Below, one piece after another: positions 11,954-24,091 of a stretch of DNA of 64,000 nucleotides (positions are counted from its first letter, which is position 1; each line of letters begins with the position of its first letter). The position numbers and the translations under genes are program-made. This DNA comes from Pteria penguin (lineage: Eukaryota > Mollusca > Bivalvia > Pterioida > Pteriidae). The stretch is taken from positions 8,421,329 to 8,485,328 of the forward strand of contig CM068590.1 of assembly GCA_035048485.1 (NCBI GenBank). The letters run 5' to 3'. The notes beneath the pieces are model-generated. The model did not search any database. It saw only the letters and a list, made by a program, of their open reading frames with translations, and was not told the origin of the DNA.

Positions 11954-11957
<4 letters not shown>
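11716..11957 (+). mobile_element. tRNA-derived SINE inserted in the Helentron-like copy 1
   Basis: A tRNA-like head has an A box (GTAGCTCAGTCGG) and a B box (GGTTCGAGTAC) about 55 bases apart, followed by an unrelated body ending at an AT microsatellite (11958-12014). The segment is absent from the otherwise matching copy at 18686-20423. It is a pseudo-tRNA head, not a tRNA gene: the acceptor stem does not close. Confidence 0.65.
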
Positions 11958-12005
<48 letters not shown>

Positions 12006-12014
12006 ATATATATA
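11958..12014. repeat. (TA)n microsatellite
   Basis: Alternating TA for about 55 bases, broken by one ACATG. A matching (AT)n run lies at 19259-19300 in copy 2. Confidence 0.95.
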
Positions 12015-12489
12015 TAGGGCCATCATAAAGTTCATGAGTCAGAGGAAATTCTGGAGATTACTTGACATAGTATAATAAACGCACTGTAGGCTAATGTGTT
12101 TATTTTATTTACAAATATAGACAATTTATCTTTTTGGTGGTTTTATTCACACTGTTCCAATCTTATCTAGTGCTTATTTCTTTTCTAGGACTATGATCTT
12201 TTCTCAATAATTTATTCAAAATGGCCGCTGTTATATAAACATTAGAAGACAACTCGCCCAAAATCAATTCTGACTAGCATACAAACACTGCGATCTTAAG
12301 TCAACCATACAGGAAATAATTAAGAGAGGAAATTGAAGATAGTTGAAAGATAAAAATACATACATGAAATACAAATGTTGAGGTGTTGCACATATGTCTA
12401 CAAAGCTATAACCCCCCTTTCAAATTACAGTACACTGTAGTAAGAATAACAATTGGGGTCATTTCTGTATGGGTAACTCACGCCCTTTG

Positions 12490-13340
12490 AGGGGCCCCAG
12501 GGGTCCAGACTAGACCAAAAATTGCACATGCACAACTAGACCACCCAAACAAGAAGAAACCACAAAGAGGTCTCTGGGATTTATACCCTCAGGGAAAAAG
12601 AAGGCACAGAATCTTGGGACCACACCCCTTTGTGGGGGTCCAAAGTGGTCCAGACTGGACCAAAATTGCACATGTACAACTAGACATCCTACCAAACAGG
12701 ATTAGACTATAATTTAGTCTGTGGGACATATATTGTTAGAGAAGAAGAGGGAACAACATCTTGGGACCACACCCCTTTTGTGGGACCCAGGAGGTCCGAA
12801 CTGGACCAAAATTGCACATGTACCACTAAACCACATACCAAACAAGATGAGAATGTTATTGGGTCCCGGGAACATATACCTTTATAGTAAAAGACATAAC
12901 ACAATTTTGGGACCACACCCTTTGTGGGACCCCAAGGGGTCCGAACTGGACCAAAATTGCACATGCACAACTAGACCGCCTACCCAGCAAGATCAGACCC
13001 TAATTAGCTCTCTGAAACATATACCTTCATAGAAGAAGAGGGAACAAAATTTTGGGACCACGCCCCTTTGTTAGGACCCCAAGTGGTCCGGACCGGACCA
13101 AAATGGCATATGCATAACTAGACCATCTACTTTACAAGATGAGACAATAATTAAGTCTCTGAGGCAAATACCTTTAGAGAAGAAGATGGAACAAGATTTT
13201 GGAACCACGCTTCTTTGTGGGACCTCAGGGGGTCCGAACTGGACCAAAATTGCACATGCACAACTAGACCACCAATCGAACAAGATGAAACCATAATTAA
13301 GTCTCTGGGACATATACCTTCAAAGAAGAAGAGGGAACAA
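12490..13340. repeat. 145-bp tandem core of the family ii element
   Basis: About six units, each with GGGACCACACCCCTTTGTGG, then GGACCAAAATTGCACATG, CAACTAGACC and GAAGAAGAGGGAACA. Copy 2 has four units (19795-20340). Frames through the array shift with each unit, so its apparent proteins are not genes. Confidence 0.9.
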
Positions 13341-13429
13341 ATAAATTGTTTACGGACGGACGTCCGGACGGCCGGACAACGGACGAAGGACCATCGCATG
13401 AGCTCGACTGGTCGAGACCAGTAGAGCTA

Positions 13430-13504
13430 ACAACGCCAAAATGTATTAGCTTGGACAAAAAGACAGCAATTATCAACATCGGAATATGGTCTATTGTCCT
13501 CAAT
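13430..13504 (-). pseudogene. Unidentified host gene, terminal exon, 5' segment
   Basis: Read on the minus strand, 25 codons (including RPYSDVDNCCLFVQANTFW) lead directly into the frame at 11097 once the Helentron-like insertion is removed. The exon starts after CTAACATACTGCTCAG: a CTAAC branch-site match and a CAG acceptor in phase 0. That acceptor is the first unit of the 35-bp satellite at 13505-14337. Upstream exons should lie on the minus strand at higher coordinates, but I could not identify any. The product is unknown. Confidence 0.5.
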
Positions 13505-14337
13505 CTGAGCAGTATGTTAGATATAGAATTGTCCTCAATCTGAGCAGAATGTTAGATATAGAATTGTCCTCAATCTGAGCAGTATGTTAGATTTAGAATT
13601 GTTCTCAATCTGAGCAGTACATTAGATTTAGAATAGTCCTCAATCTGAGCAGAATGTTAGATTTAGAATTGTCCTCAATCTGAGCAGTATGTTAGATTTA
13701 GAATTGTCCTCAATCTGAGTAGAATGTTCGATACAGAACTGTCCTCAATCTGAGCAGTATGTTAGATTAAGAATTGTCCTCAATCTGAGCAGTATGTTAG
13801 ATTAAGAAATGTCCTCAATCTGAGCAGAATGTTAGATTTAGAATTGTCCTCAATCTGAGCAGTATGTTAGATTTAGAATTGTCCTCAATCTGAGCAGTAT
13901 GTTAGATTAAGAATTGTCCTCAATCTGAGCAGTATGTTAGATTAAGAATTGTCCTCAATCTGAGCAGAATGTTAGATTTAGAATTGTCCTCAATCTGAGC
14001 AGTATGTTAGATTTAGAATTGTCCTCAATCTGAGTAGAATGTTCGATATAAAACTGTCCTCAATCTGAGCAGTATGTTAGATTTAGAAATGTCCTCAATC
14101 TGAGCAGAATGTTAGATTTAGAATTGTCCTCAATCTGAGCAGTATGCTGGATTCAGAATTGTCCTCAATCTGAGCAGTATGCTGGATTTAGAATTGTCCT
14201 CAATCTGAGCAGTATGTTAGATTTAGAATTGTCCTCAATCTGAGCAGAATGTTAGATTTAGAATTGTCCTCAATCTGAGCAGTATGTTAGATTTAGAATT
14301 GTCCTCAATCTGAGCAGTATGCTGGATTTAGAATTGT
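13505..14337. repeat. 35-bp satellite, about 24 units
   Basis: The plus-strand unit starts GTCCTCAATCTGAGCAGTAT and ends TTAGATTTAGAATT. Units differ at a few positions (GTATG/GAATG, TTAG/CTGG). On the minus strand each unit reads CTAAC, then CTGCTCAG, then ATTGAGGACAAT, which repeats the acceptor and the first 12 bases of the exon at 13504. The unit length is not a multiple of three. Confidence 0.95.
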
Positions 14338-15376
14338 CTCATTAGTTTTCCCTTATGAAACACCATAAACTGTGACCTTTCTCACTTATCAACATAAGAA
14401 TCCACTGCGAACTCAGGAATCTAATAAATCATATGTGACATCTTCAGTGAAGGAATCATTTTAGCCAAACTAGGTTGGTTTGTCTCAGCAGTAGATATAT
14501 ACACCCCTAGAATGGTGCAGCGTTATGTCAGTGATGATATTCTCACAACTTGTATAATGAGCTTTAACATTCGGCATCAAGAACATGCCAATGTTGGGTT
14601 GATGGTAGTGCTAACTGTCTACCACCACTGTAATAGTGTTAAATCTATGATTCAAAAAGGACAGTCACACACAAAGTTCTCTTAAAGGGGCACTTTATGA
14701 AAAGACTTTTGTTACATGTACATGTACCTAAGGCAGTTTAAAATCAAGTTAAAAATTGAATTGTTTCTTTGTTTTCCTATCTTTCCTCGTGCATGTAGAT
14801 CATATCTTAAAGAGTAAGAAATATTTTTATTTATGTAATTTGTAACACTCAACATTGTTTTCTTTCATGAACTGTTAAGTCAAGCTTCTCTTCAGAATCA
14901 ACTCCCTTCATCAATTATACGAGCTCTTACTACCTATCAAATTACATTCATTTCTCTCATACTACATGTATATGGTTTTAAGTACTTCATAAATTTCCAA
15001 CTGTAAACTTCTATTGTTTTGTGCGATAATATAATATGTTAATTTTAACTTCTCCAAGGTTTTCTCTTGGGAAAATGCAAGTGATTGTAAATGTTCCTGT
15101 GACAATAATTGTGTCAAAATTATAATATATGGTGTAAAATGTTCTCTCATATCTAAGATGGTAAAGTTGATTATGATGACCAACACACGCAGTAGCAGGC
15201 ACTTAGTACGTACAGATGCCGTAATTTTTACTAAACAACTGACTTTCATACGATAATGTTTTACAAATGGCATTTTGCCTTGCCAAAATGTCTTAAGAAG
15301 GTGTTTTGCAGGTGATTGTGGAATTGTGAAGATTTCAAAGACAAAAGTAATTATTTTACTTCATAAAGTTCTTGAT
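14338..15376. other. Intergenic or intronic, no gene recognised
   Basis: It may be an intron of the minus-strand gene ending at 10762. A 103-codon minus frame at 14962-15273 has no family resemblance and low complexity. Confidence 0.4.
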
Positions 15377-16200
15377 AACAAGAGCAATACCTAGCATGTC
15401 ATACAGTCATACTACATGTAAGCCTGTCACTTAGTTTGAAGGTATGAAATTTGAAAGAATGGAAACATTCCCCTTTTGCCTATTATTCAGGACCTTAAGA
15501 TGGCACATGCTTAAGCCCTGGGCAACAACTTTGTGAAATATTATGGAAATCCATGAAGGCAGTAAGAAGTAGTGGCAAAGAGAAAAATTTAATCCCCTCC
15601 TCCTTTTATTTCTATGTCAAAAATGTACATAAATGTAAGAATACATAAGAAATAAAATCCTGCAATATACCGGTATATTAAAGTTCATACATAACTCTAG
15701 CACCAATTTATATTTAATAGAGTTTGAGTGAAAAATGAATTTCCTAGAATTTCACATAATCTCAGAACTTCAATTAAAAACCACTAATGTTTATTCAAGT
15801 TATCACGTCCTACTGAACTGAATTATTCTATCCATGAAAAAAAAATTTTTTTTTCGAAATCGAAAGGGCTCTTCCTCTATGTTATTTAAGCAATCTGCAT
15901 AAGTTTCATAAGAAACCACTAATGTTTTCTAACGTTATGGGCATAATGGCATCCACAGATGTCAAAAATTAAAGTCCCTTAACTCTGTAAAGACAAGGCA
16001 GATTTTTTTCAAAACTGAAAGGATTCTTCCTCTATCTTATTTAAGCATTTTTGATTCAGTTTTACGAAATCCATTCACGATTACTGAAGTTACTGTGTCC
16101 CATAGAAACTGCTATTATTCTATACATGAAAAAAAATCATATCTCCTGACAAGTCAGATTTATTTCAAAACTGAAAGGGCTTTTTTTATTTTTTTTTTTT
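15377..16200 (-). mobile_element. Helentron-like element, family iii, 5'-incomplete
   Basis: The end AACAAGAGCAATACCTAGCA (plus strand) matches the 3' end of the copy at 21973-22374. The interior has tandem units of about 150 bp (CTGAAAGGGCTCTTCCTC, AAACCACTAATGTT). The hairpin 5' end is missing; the sequence ends near a T-run at 16185-16200. Confidence 0.6.
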
Positions 16201-18520
16201 CACTGGGCTCCCCAGGCCCTTGTGCTATAGCTTATTGTTTAAAAGAATATTGATTCCTTTACTTTCCATTTTCCTACTAAGCTTCTTTGATTACTAGTCT
16301 GCAGGTAATTACCGTGTATAAAGTGCACTTATTTCATAATTTGTTAAGTCGATTTTTGTGGGTGCACGTTTTACATGGGAACTAAGAATATAACAATTTT
16401 TTCCCCCAAAGGATTTGTACGTAATGTCAATCTGAATATGACAACCAAATGCCAGCATTTACTAAAATCACAGCAGGATTGGCTATGGATTCACTAAACT
16501 ATACTTCGTTTTCGTATGTCTTATCATTCAGATGATCTATGTACTGATGTATTTACTAGAGTTTTATATGTTCAATCATAAGTTACGCTGTACGAGGGTT
16601 ATGTTGTGTTATATACGCCCCTGTGATTGTGAATACCAGAAAAATGAATTGTTATGACCAAATGGATAAATTTTGTCAGGGACGTATAAAAATATAAGGA
16701 ATTTTGTCCAGTTTGTATTAATTGACAAGTCACGCTACTGTACACCTACAACTTGGAGTTATCGCTCTTTATGTATTGGACGCAACTGAGGAAATTCTAG
16801 CCATCGGTATCATTTATTGCAAGGTGGTATTTGCATGAAAAGTCATCTATAACATGTAACTATCACCCTTCTATCCATATCAGGTGAAACAAGAATGAAA
16901 AACGGGTCATTTCGGTAACTTACCGAGTCATTTCGGTAAATACTAAGTCATTTCGGTAATTCCGGGTAATTTCGGTAAGTAGTAGAACTGATTTGCATCA
17001 TATTTTTTGGGGATAAGTCTCAGGATTTATCATCGCTTTCTATGAAGAATCTGATATTTGGAAATCTCATTTTTGCCAACTGCAGTCATATAGAATTTGA
17101 AGAAGGAATGGGAGTCAATCGTCGTGATTCCTAGAGTAAATGAATTTCAGAAGTCTAGCTCTTGTGCTCAAAATATACTTCAGCAAAGTTGCATTATGGT
17201 CTATGATAAACACCGAGTTTATCCCTCAGGTCATCCTCAGAATGTTTCAGGGATTATCTTCATTTAGATCTTAGTGTGATGTCACACCGATTTCGAGAAT
17301 ATAACCTCCGTCCCCTACACTTAACTAAGGCCATAAAGTAACTTTATAAGTTATTGGGTGCTACTAAATGAAGTCCGGAGAAGTCCGGAAGAAAAGTACA
17401 GGGGGTGAGGGGTTGGAAAGGGCATTCGGAGATAGATTATGATAATATCTAATACATATCCAAGTTTCATCCAAATATATTGAGTAGTTTTAATTTTATA
17501 GGCTCACAAAGTTTCCCCGGTGAATTCCAACTACCGAGCGCCGTGATATTGGATCGGGATCTGTACAGTAGTGTGGTTATATATACTTATACCCTATACA
17601 CGATGAATTGTAAAAGCTTAGACAATTTGACAGTAATATTTTATGAATCAGAGCATTGGCAGATCTAGGGGGGAGGGTTGCGGTGGTTTGGACGTAAAAT
17701 TTTTACCAAAAAAGGTCATTTTCGGCCATTTAATGCTACAACTTATTTTTTCTTAACGTTACCAGCTCGTCACGTGGAGGTCACCTCTATAACAGCCTAA
17801 AATAAAACTGTGAAAAAAGGGGGGAAAAGAAAAAATGAAAATACAAAAATGAAATGAAGAAAAATTAAGATATATAAAATTTACAATTAATTTAACACGA
17901 ACGTTATACTTAATAAAGGAATTAAGAGTAAAATATTGGAAAGAAGATAATTTAGATGTCATTCATATTCATCTGAATGATAAAATAGTATATAAATATT
18001 ATAATTTTATAATTAATAAATGAATGAAAGACAGAACTGAATAAAAATGGGAATAAATGTATGACAATATTTACGTATGTTCATCAAAATATTACATACA
18101 TAAAACGGTGATAATTATAATCTAAGACAAAAATATATAAAAAGATATTACTCTGTCTATAAACTAATACAATTACTTTCAACGCAAAATGTAAAAGAAC
18201 TCTGTTCATTGCTTGGTAAATATATCAAGTATGCTTTTAATATACGAGAACAAATAGTATAGAATTGTTTATGTATGTATGATTAAGACGCTGTTTAGAA
18301 TTATTTATGTTAATCTATGTATGATTAACAGATTGTCTTTTTTTCTGACCATGTAATTATAGAATTTACATTGTATTATTACATGTATTGTAATGTCTAT
18401 AAGCTGTATTGCTTTTTTTTACCAATAAACTATCTAATTAACAAATCCAAACGATCCCAAACACGTGTGGCAATAAATGAATTAACGCACCGGGGAGTGT
18501 ATTAATCATAATTAAACAAT
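16201..18520. other. Intergenic, no gene recognised
   Basis: It contains a short degenerate tandem of GTCATTTCGGTAA at about 16904-16978 and AT-rich sequence from 17860 to 18440. Short frames only. Confidence 0.5.
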
Positions 18521-18685
18521 CAACACATGACAATAAACATCCACGTGCCTTCGCCCAAGCTGGGGATCACAACCGGTCGGGTAAAGAAACCCCATTTGTA
18601 TTGTTTATTAACCGTATGCATTTCTGCATATAGATCAGAGACATATATACACATATATGTCTCTGACATAGATGTAATACATATA

Positions 18686-19257
18686 CCAGAAGTCTCTGTC
18701 GAGACTGAAGCTCTACTGGTTTCCTCTTATTATCTTTTAAAAGGGTGGGGCAGCAGTGGGGGAATGTGCCCCTCTTTCAAATCAAGGGGGGGGTATGTTC
18801 CGCCCCCTTTAATCTTTAAGATTTTTTATCCTCAAGTAGTTAGAATATCAGTTAAAGTGTGGAAACAAAGCAGTAAAACGCTAGTTTTTCTTCTGGTAGC
18901 AAAAGGGGCATGTGCCCCATCCCCTCTTTTTTCAAAACAGGGGATGGGATGAAGTATTTTTGTAACCCACCCCCCTTTTCGATATTTTCCAATGTCGGTT
19001 CAAGTGTAGAAACAAAGTATGCAAACACTAGTTTTTCTTCCGACTAGCTTAATTTTTTTTGCTAGCCATATATACATTTATATATAAATCATTATCCCAT
19101 TTTTTTTTTTCATTGCCCGTCAATGCTTTAGAGAAATGACTTCATACTATTTCAAGAGGAGTTTACGGCACTGTTATATGTTTAATAATGTCTTTTGTCT
19201 GTTTTCTTTTTTGCCAATATCTGGTTGTAAAAGTGTCGTAAAAATTTTTATCACATG

Positions 19258-19304
<47 letters not shown>

Positions 19305-20423
19305 CCATCATAAAGTTCATGAGTCAGAGGAAATTCTGGAGATTACTTGACATAGTATAATAAACGCACTGTAGGCTAATGTATTTATTTTATTTACAAA
19401 TATAGACAATTTATCTTTTTGGTGGTTTTATCCACACTGTTCCATTCTTATCTACTGCTTATTTCTTTTCTAGGACTATGATCTTTTCTCAATAATTTAT
19501 TCAAAATGGCCGCTGTTATATAAACATTAGAAGACAACTCGCCCAAAATCAATTCTGACTAGCATACAAACACTGCGATCTTAAGTCAACCATACAGGAA
19601 ATAATTAAGAGAGGAAATTGAAGATAGTTGAAAGATAAAAATACATACATGAAATACAAATGTTGAGGTGTTGCACATATGTCTACAAAGCTATAACCCC
19701 CCCTTTCAAATTACAGTACACTGTAGTGAAATAACGATTGGGGTCATTTCTGTATGGGTAACTCACGCCCTTTGAGGGGCCCCAGGGGTCCAGACTAGAC
19801 CAAAAATTGCACATGCACAACTAGACCACCCAAACAAGAAGAAACCACAAAGAGGTCTCTGGGATTTATACCCTCAGGGAAAAAGAAGGCACAGAATCTT
19901 GGGACCACACCCCTTTGTGGGGGTCCAAAGTGGTCCGAACTGGACCAAAATTGCACATGCACAACTAGACCGCCTACCCAGCAAGATCAGACCCTAATTA
20001 GCTCTCTGAAACATATACCTTCATAGAAGAAGAGGGAACAAAATTTTGGGACCACGCCCCTTTGTTAGGACCCCAAGTGGTCCGGACCGGACCAAAATGG
20101 CATATGCATAACTAGACCATCTACTTTACAAGATGAGACAATAATTAAGTCTCTGAGGCAAATACCTTTAGAGAAGAAGATGGAACAAGATTTTGGAACC
20201 ACGCCCCTTTGTGGGACCTCAGGGGGTCCGAACTGGACCAAAATTGCACATGCACAACTAGACCACCAATCGAACAAGATGAAACCATAATTAAGTCTAT
20301 GGGACATATACCTTTAGAGAAGAAGAGGGAACAAATAAATTGTTTACGGACGGACGTCCGGACGGCCGGACAACGGACGAAGGACCATCGCATGAGCTCG
20401 ACTGGTCGAGACCAGTAGAGCTA
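18686..20423 (-). mobile_element. Helentron-like non-autonomous element, family ii, copy 2
   Basis: It has the same ends and order as copy 1 (11098-13429), with only about four core units and no SINE. It sits between two T residues (element strand) inside the OTU-coding 3' part of the Ginger1 gene, just after codons for HLEPV. The high identity to copy 1 indicates recent activity of the family. Confidence 0.8.
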
Positions 20424-20424
20424 A

Positions 20425-20561
20425 AACTGGTTCAAGGTGTGCATAAATATTCCGCAAGTATATAGCCCCTTTCTCGCACGTTTCTGTCCTCAAGCGGACA
20501 ATATGGCAACCATCCCCTCACCTGTATTCTATCCCTCTTGCCTTATACACAGTAAACGTAT
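20425..20561 (-). pseudogene. Decayed 3' part of the OTU domain
   Basis: After the stop at 20562, pieces of the OTU domain can still be read in other frames: FTVYKARGIEYR, then WLPYCPL, then EKGAIYLRNIYAHLEPVL with the His expected as the catalytic base. At least two small indels separate them. The last piece runs into the Helentron-like insertion. This shows that the C-terminal protease domain of this copy is broken, not absent from the family. Confidence 0.6.
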
Positions 20562-21922
20562 TTACAGTTCCGTGCCCCAAGTTCCCACCTCCGACATGAG
20601 AGACTCACTGATGTAGTTTCCTATTGGGGTTGCTTCTATGCTTTCAAAGAGTTCCTTTCTGTTTTGCATGAAGTTAACGATATAGTTCCGTACAAGAACG
20701 TGATAGGACTGGACCCCAAAGAGGATACAGCTAAAAGCGCGAAATAGACAATTGCCGTCGCCTCTCATCGCTACGGTCTTGGTAGGTTCAGAGTGTACGG
20801 GAACATCGTGGTACAGCTTGTTCTGATTGTGAAAGTTTTTCACATCTACTCCAAATAGCGCGGCTTTCTCTGCTTGCCAGTCATTGTCAATCCATTTGAA
20901 AGTGATCGTCTTTGTCCCTTTATCACACTGCACGAACTGTACATCATCGTCTGCGTTTTCATTGTCTCGTACGTTTTCATTCTGGCGTTCGGTGGAACTT
21001 TCGTTACGATCATCTTTATTGATTTCGCTGTTGTCGTCATTGCAAGGATTTGTGTACATCGTCGTTCTTTTCTTGGGGGGTAAATGGGATTCCTTCCTTT
21101 GGCTATCTGGGGCATTTCGGTCACACTCCTCATTATTTTCGCTACGAAACATCTTAAGTCTGTTGCCATTGACTTTAGACGCCTGACCTTTAAGTTTATA
21201 CACACCTTTTTTCAGAACCTTTTCGATCACGTAAGGACCTTTCCATCGATACTCAAGCTTACCCCCTTTCCTCGTAGTTTTCCGTGTGTTGTGTAGCAAT
21301 ACGGTATCGCCAACTTTGAATTTAATGATTTTTACGTCCGAGTCATGATACGACTTTTGCTTTCGTTGGGCCTTTTTGATGTTGATTTTCGCACGTTTCC
21401 TGGACTCTGATAGGTCAATAAACGATTTTACTCTTGCCTGCAAAGCTGTTTCTTCGTCATCTGTTTCTTCGAGTGGAGAAGACCGCAAATCTAGTTCAAC
21501 CGGAAGTCGAGCCTTTCGTCCGTACACCAATGAAAATGGATCCATTTTTGTCGATTTTTGTTCTGCTGTTCTGTAGGCGAACAGTACAAATGGAATCCTT
21601 TCATCCCAATTGTTCTGACTGTCCTTCGCAACAGTTGATAGCATGCTACACAGAGTTCGGTTGAACCGTTCAGTAAGCCCGCCAGTCTGGGGGTGATAAG
21701 CTGAGGCAACCCTATGATCAATGCCCATTTGTTGGCAAAATAAGTCATTTAGCTCGTTGCAGAATTCACGGCCCTGGTCGGTTATCAACGTTGTCGGTAC
21801 CCCATGAGTACAAACGAACCTAGTTAAACTTTCGGCTATTGTTTGTGCTTCTTTGTTCGGCAGGCCTTCTGCTTCTACCCATTTTGTGAGATACTCGGTG
21901 TAAACAAGGATATACCTGTTAC
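20562..21922 (-). CDS. Ginger1-type transposase exon 3: DDE core, GPY/F motif, OTU N-part
   Basis: The exon begins after a TTTCTGTTTCAG acceptor at 21923, in phase with the exon ending at 23628 (SERG joined to NRYILVYTEY). It carries the second catalytic Asp (LITDQGREF) and the Glu (QTGGLTERFNRTL) of the DDE triad, then FKVGDTVLLHNTR and the GPY/F signature (WKGPYVIEKVLKKGVYKLKG). A charged linker of about 120 residues follows, then the OTU start with the catalytic Asp and Cys in RGDGNCLFRAFS. The stop at 20562 follows TWGTEL and truncates the OTU domain relative to the family. OTU proteases cleave ubiquitin; their role in Ginger transposition is not known to me. The 452 codons contain no internal stop. 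Confidence 0.85.
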
Positions 21923-21972
21923 CTGAAACAGAAATAAATACAATTCAAAGATATTGCTCATCAATCCAAGAA

Positions 21973-22374
21973 AACAAGAGCAACGCCTAGCGTGGCTAAA
22001 TACGCCCGTCGCTTACTTTGAACGGGACCAGTTCGAACTTATGGTTTATTAGAATGGAATTCAACATCCGGTTTCTTCTATTATACAATTTAATTTATAA
22101 ATCTTATTTCTGCATTCTAAATTTGTTTCATGAATCAATGATTTTTCAAAGTTCAAGGGGCATAAACCAGCCAAAAGTAAGTCAATCGTACAAAAAAATT
22201 GAACTGGTACTGACACTGCTTACAATAAAGCTATTTACCAAATATCATCGCAATATCTTGAAAAATGGCCCAAAAAAATCTGGAAAACATGACCCCGGAC
22301 AGACAGAGGGACCGACCCATGGACGGACGGACAGCGCCATAACATAATACGTCCCGTCTTATGACGGGCGTATA
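21973..22374 (-). mobile_element. Helentron-like element, family iii, in the second Ginger1 intron
   Basis: The minus-strand 5' end TATACGCCCGTC-ATAA-GACGGGACGTATTA is a hairpin, followed by GTCCGTCCGTCCATGG. The 3' end has GACGGGCGTATTTA (subterminal inverted repeat), a hairpin around CGCTAGGCG and the tail CTCTTGTT. There is no coding region. Confidence 0.75.
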
Positions 22375-23627
22375 AAAAGGAATTTCGGATTAAGGCAAAA
22401 TACATATCCCTTAAGCCGGATATCCCCTTAAACATGAAATCTGAAATGGTTAGAAAATTAGCATATTCAATGAAACCGTGTGTCGCCTACGAAACATTAA
22501 AATGTAAGTTTGACTACCAGACAGATGCCGGGCAAAGTGATCCCTTTATGCCTCAACGGGCGATACATCAAAGTAAATGTATGCATATACAAAAATTTAA
22601 TTTAATAAAAAAATAATAACTAGATATGAAAAATCTACTTTAAATGAATTAAAGTAATATAACATTATCAAATTTACATTTAGTAATTAAATGAAAATAT
22701 TAAATGAAAGTTATAAAACAGATGATTTTATTATTTAAAATAATCTTTAAATTATTGATCAAATTTATCAAGTTTCTACTAACAGTAAATATTTAATACA
22801 TTAATTTTTAAATGATGTATAAATAGTAGCCAATGTCTTTACCAAGAAAAAAAGTATTGTAAGAGTTATCTCTCCTAACTTAGTTTACACTTGGATGCCA
22901 ATGTCCGAAAACGCTGAAAAAGCGTCAAAATCTGACTTTGGAACGGATTAAATAACAACAACACGTCGTCTTATCACATCCTTTTATATCACTTTTATGT
23001 ATTTGGTTTGTAGTTATATGCAGTTTGTCTGAAGAAGTTTCTCAACTGAAGGAGGAGCCGTCCAAGGTACATTTTGCCCCTACCTAGATCCACCCTCAGG
23101 CCTGGGAAGATCTAGCCACCAAAACAGAATGAACGTTGGTAAGGGACCTTGAGTATCATTTCTACCAAGTCTCACCAAAATCCATCTAGCCACTCTTGAC
23201 AAAATGTTGAAAATGTAGTACGAAAAATGCAATTGTGCACCCTCCCTCATTATAGACATCATTATGCACTCGAATCCTCCACATTTATACACATCATGCG
23301 TGTTTCCGGTCACTTGACCGATCCTAAATTTTGGCCCCGACACTAAGTTTTTTATGACACTAGTACTTTTAGTAGAAAATTATCAAAACTGCCCATTTCA
23401 GCCTTCAAATGTAGTTTTTGATACCAAAGGGATAATTATTTTTCGACATAAAAGAAGTAGATGCCACTCATGGTGGGTAAAAATGCATTCTTGGTGAAAT
23501 CCAATATCAAATCAGTGATAAAAAATAAAATCATAATACAAAATTATTTCCGACCGTACGACCCTAAGTTTTCTTTAGCACGTGACAGGAAATACACTTT
23601 TTTGGCCTTAAGGAAAACATTATTCAC
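22375..23627. other. Remainder of the second Ginger1 intron
   Basis: AT-rich sequence; 23040-23340 resembles a decayed core of Helentron-like family i (GGGACCTTGAGTATCATTTC, CTACCAAGTCTCACCAAAATC). No exon was found. Confidence 0.45.
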
Positions 23628-23827
23628 CTCTTTCGGATTCCGGAAGTGGGCCTACCAAATCCATTCCTATCTGTACAAACGCTTCTTTTGGAACAGGTAT
23701 AGAATGCAGGGGCTTCTTCGCCTTGACCAGGGGCTCCTTCTTTTGGCACATCTCGCAGTTCGCGACAAATGTCTTGACGTCATCAAATGATCCGACCCAG
23801 TAATACCGGTCACATAACGTCTTCCAG
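23628..23827 (-). CDS. Ginger1-type transposase exon 2: zinc-finger CC and first catalytic Asp
   Basis: The exon is 200 nt. Its acceptor is TATATTTCAG and its donor AGAG|GTGAAT; phase 2 in, phase 1 out. It encodes WKTLCDRYYWVGSFDDVK, the CEMC pair of the HHCC finger, and GMDLVGPLPESERG with the first DDE Asp. Both splice junctions join mid-domain, reconstituting an uninterrupted integrase. Confidence 0.85.
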
Positions 23828-24091
23828 CTGAAATATAACATTATTCATATTTATACACAGATATGGATATGATGTAATTTTATTATAGACTAAGTACTAG
23901 CGTTTAAAAATGACTGTAAGGGCACAGCCCCTGCGTCTTGCTGCATTATTTTGAATGATTACACAAGAGGTGAAATCATAGAGTACCGCGATGTTCAGAA
24001 TTACATGTATTTTGAATCTACTGAAAGGCTTATCATGTAAGAATTTCCACTTTTGTGTTATTGCTGTAGCATTTTGTAGTATAAAATCATG

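Larger units (their letters stand above)
11098..13429 (-). mobile_element. Helentron-like non-autonomous element, family ii, copy 1
   Basis: Read on the minus strand it begins TAGCTCTACTGGTCTCGACC, a terminal hairpin with CAGTCGAGCT, followed by GTCCGGCCGTCCGGACGTCC. The core is a tandem array of about six units of roughly 145 bp (GGACCAAAATTGCACATG, 12490-13340). The 3' end carries the inverted repeat CCAGTAGAGCT, then a hairpin (AGTCTC-GACA-GAGACT) and the tail TTCTGG. The flanks show insertion between two T residues (element strand). It is nearly identical to copy 2 at 18686-20423, but copy 2 lacks two core units and the SINE at 11716. No rep/helicase gene is present. Confidence 0.8.

Noticed and set aside
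12510..13424. Several 60-100 codon frames on both strands
   Set aside because: They follow the tandem core of the family ii element and recur in copy 2; not genes.
13505..14337. Regular 35-bp repeats reminiscent of a CRISPR array
   Set aside because: There are no unique spacers: units abut head to tail, and the setting is an animal genome with introns, SINEs and no cas genes.
14962..15273. 103-codon minus frame as an upstream exon of the gene ending at 10762
   Set aside because: No convincing acceptor/donor pair and no matching phase to the exon at 13504.
18485..18500. CCGG at the presumed Ginger1 end as its target duplication
   Set aside because: No matching terminal inverted repeat was found at the other side; a 4-base match alone is uninformative.
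18527..18952. 141-codon plus frame
   Set aside because: It runs through the end of a Helentron-like copy whose other copy carries a different, shorter frame; nothing protein-like.
20846..21664. Several 66-119 codon frames on both strands
   Set aside because: Alternative-frame shadows of the Ginger1 transposase exon.
23461..23790. 109-codon plus frame
   Set aside because: Antisense to the transposase exon at 23628-23827.
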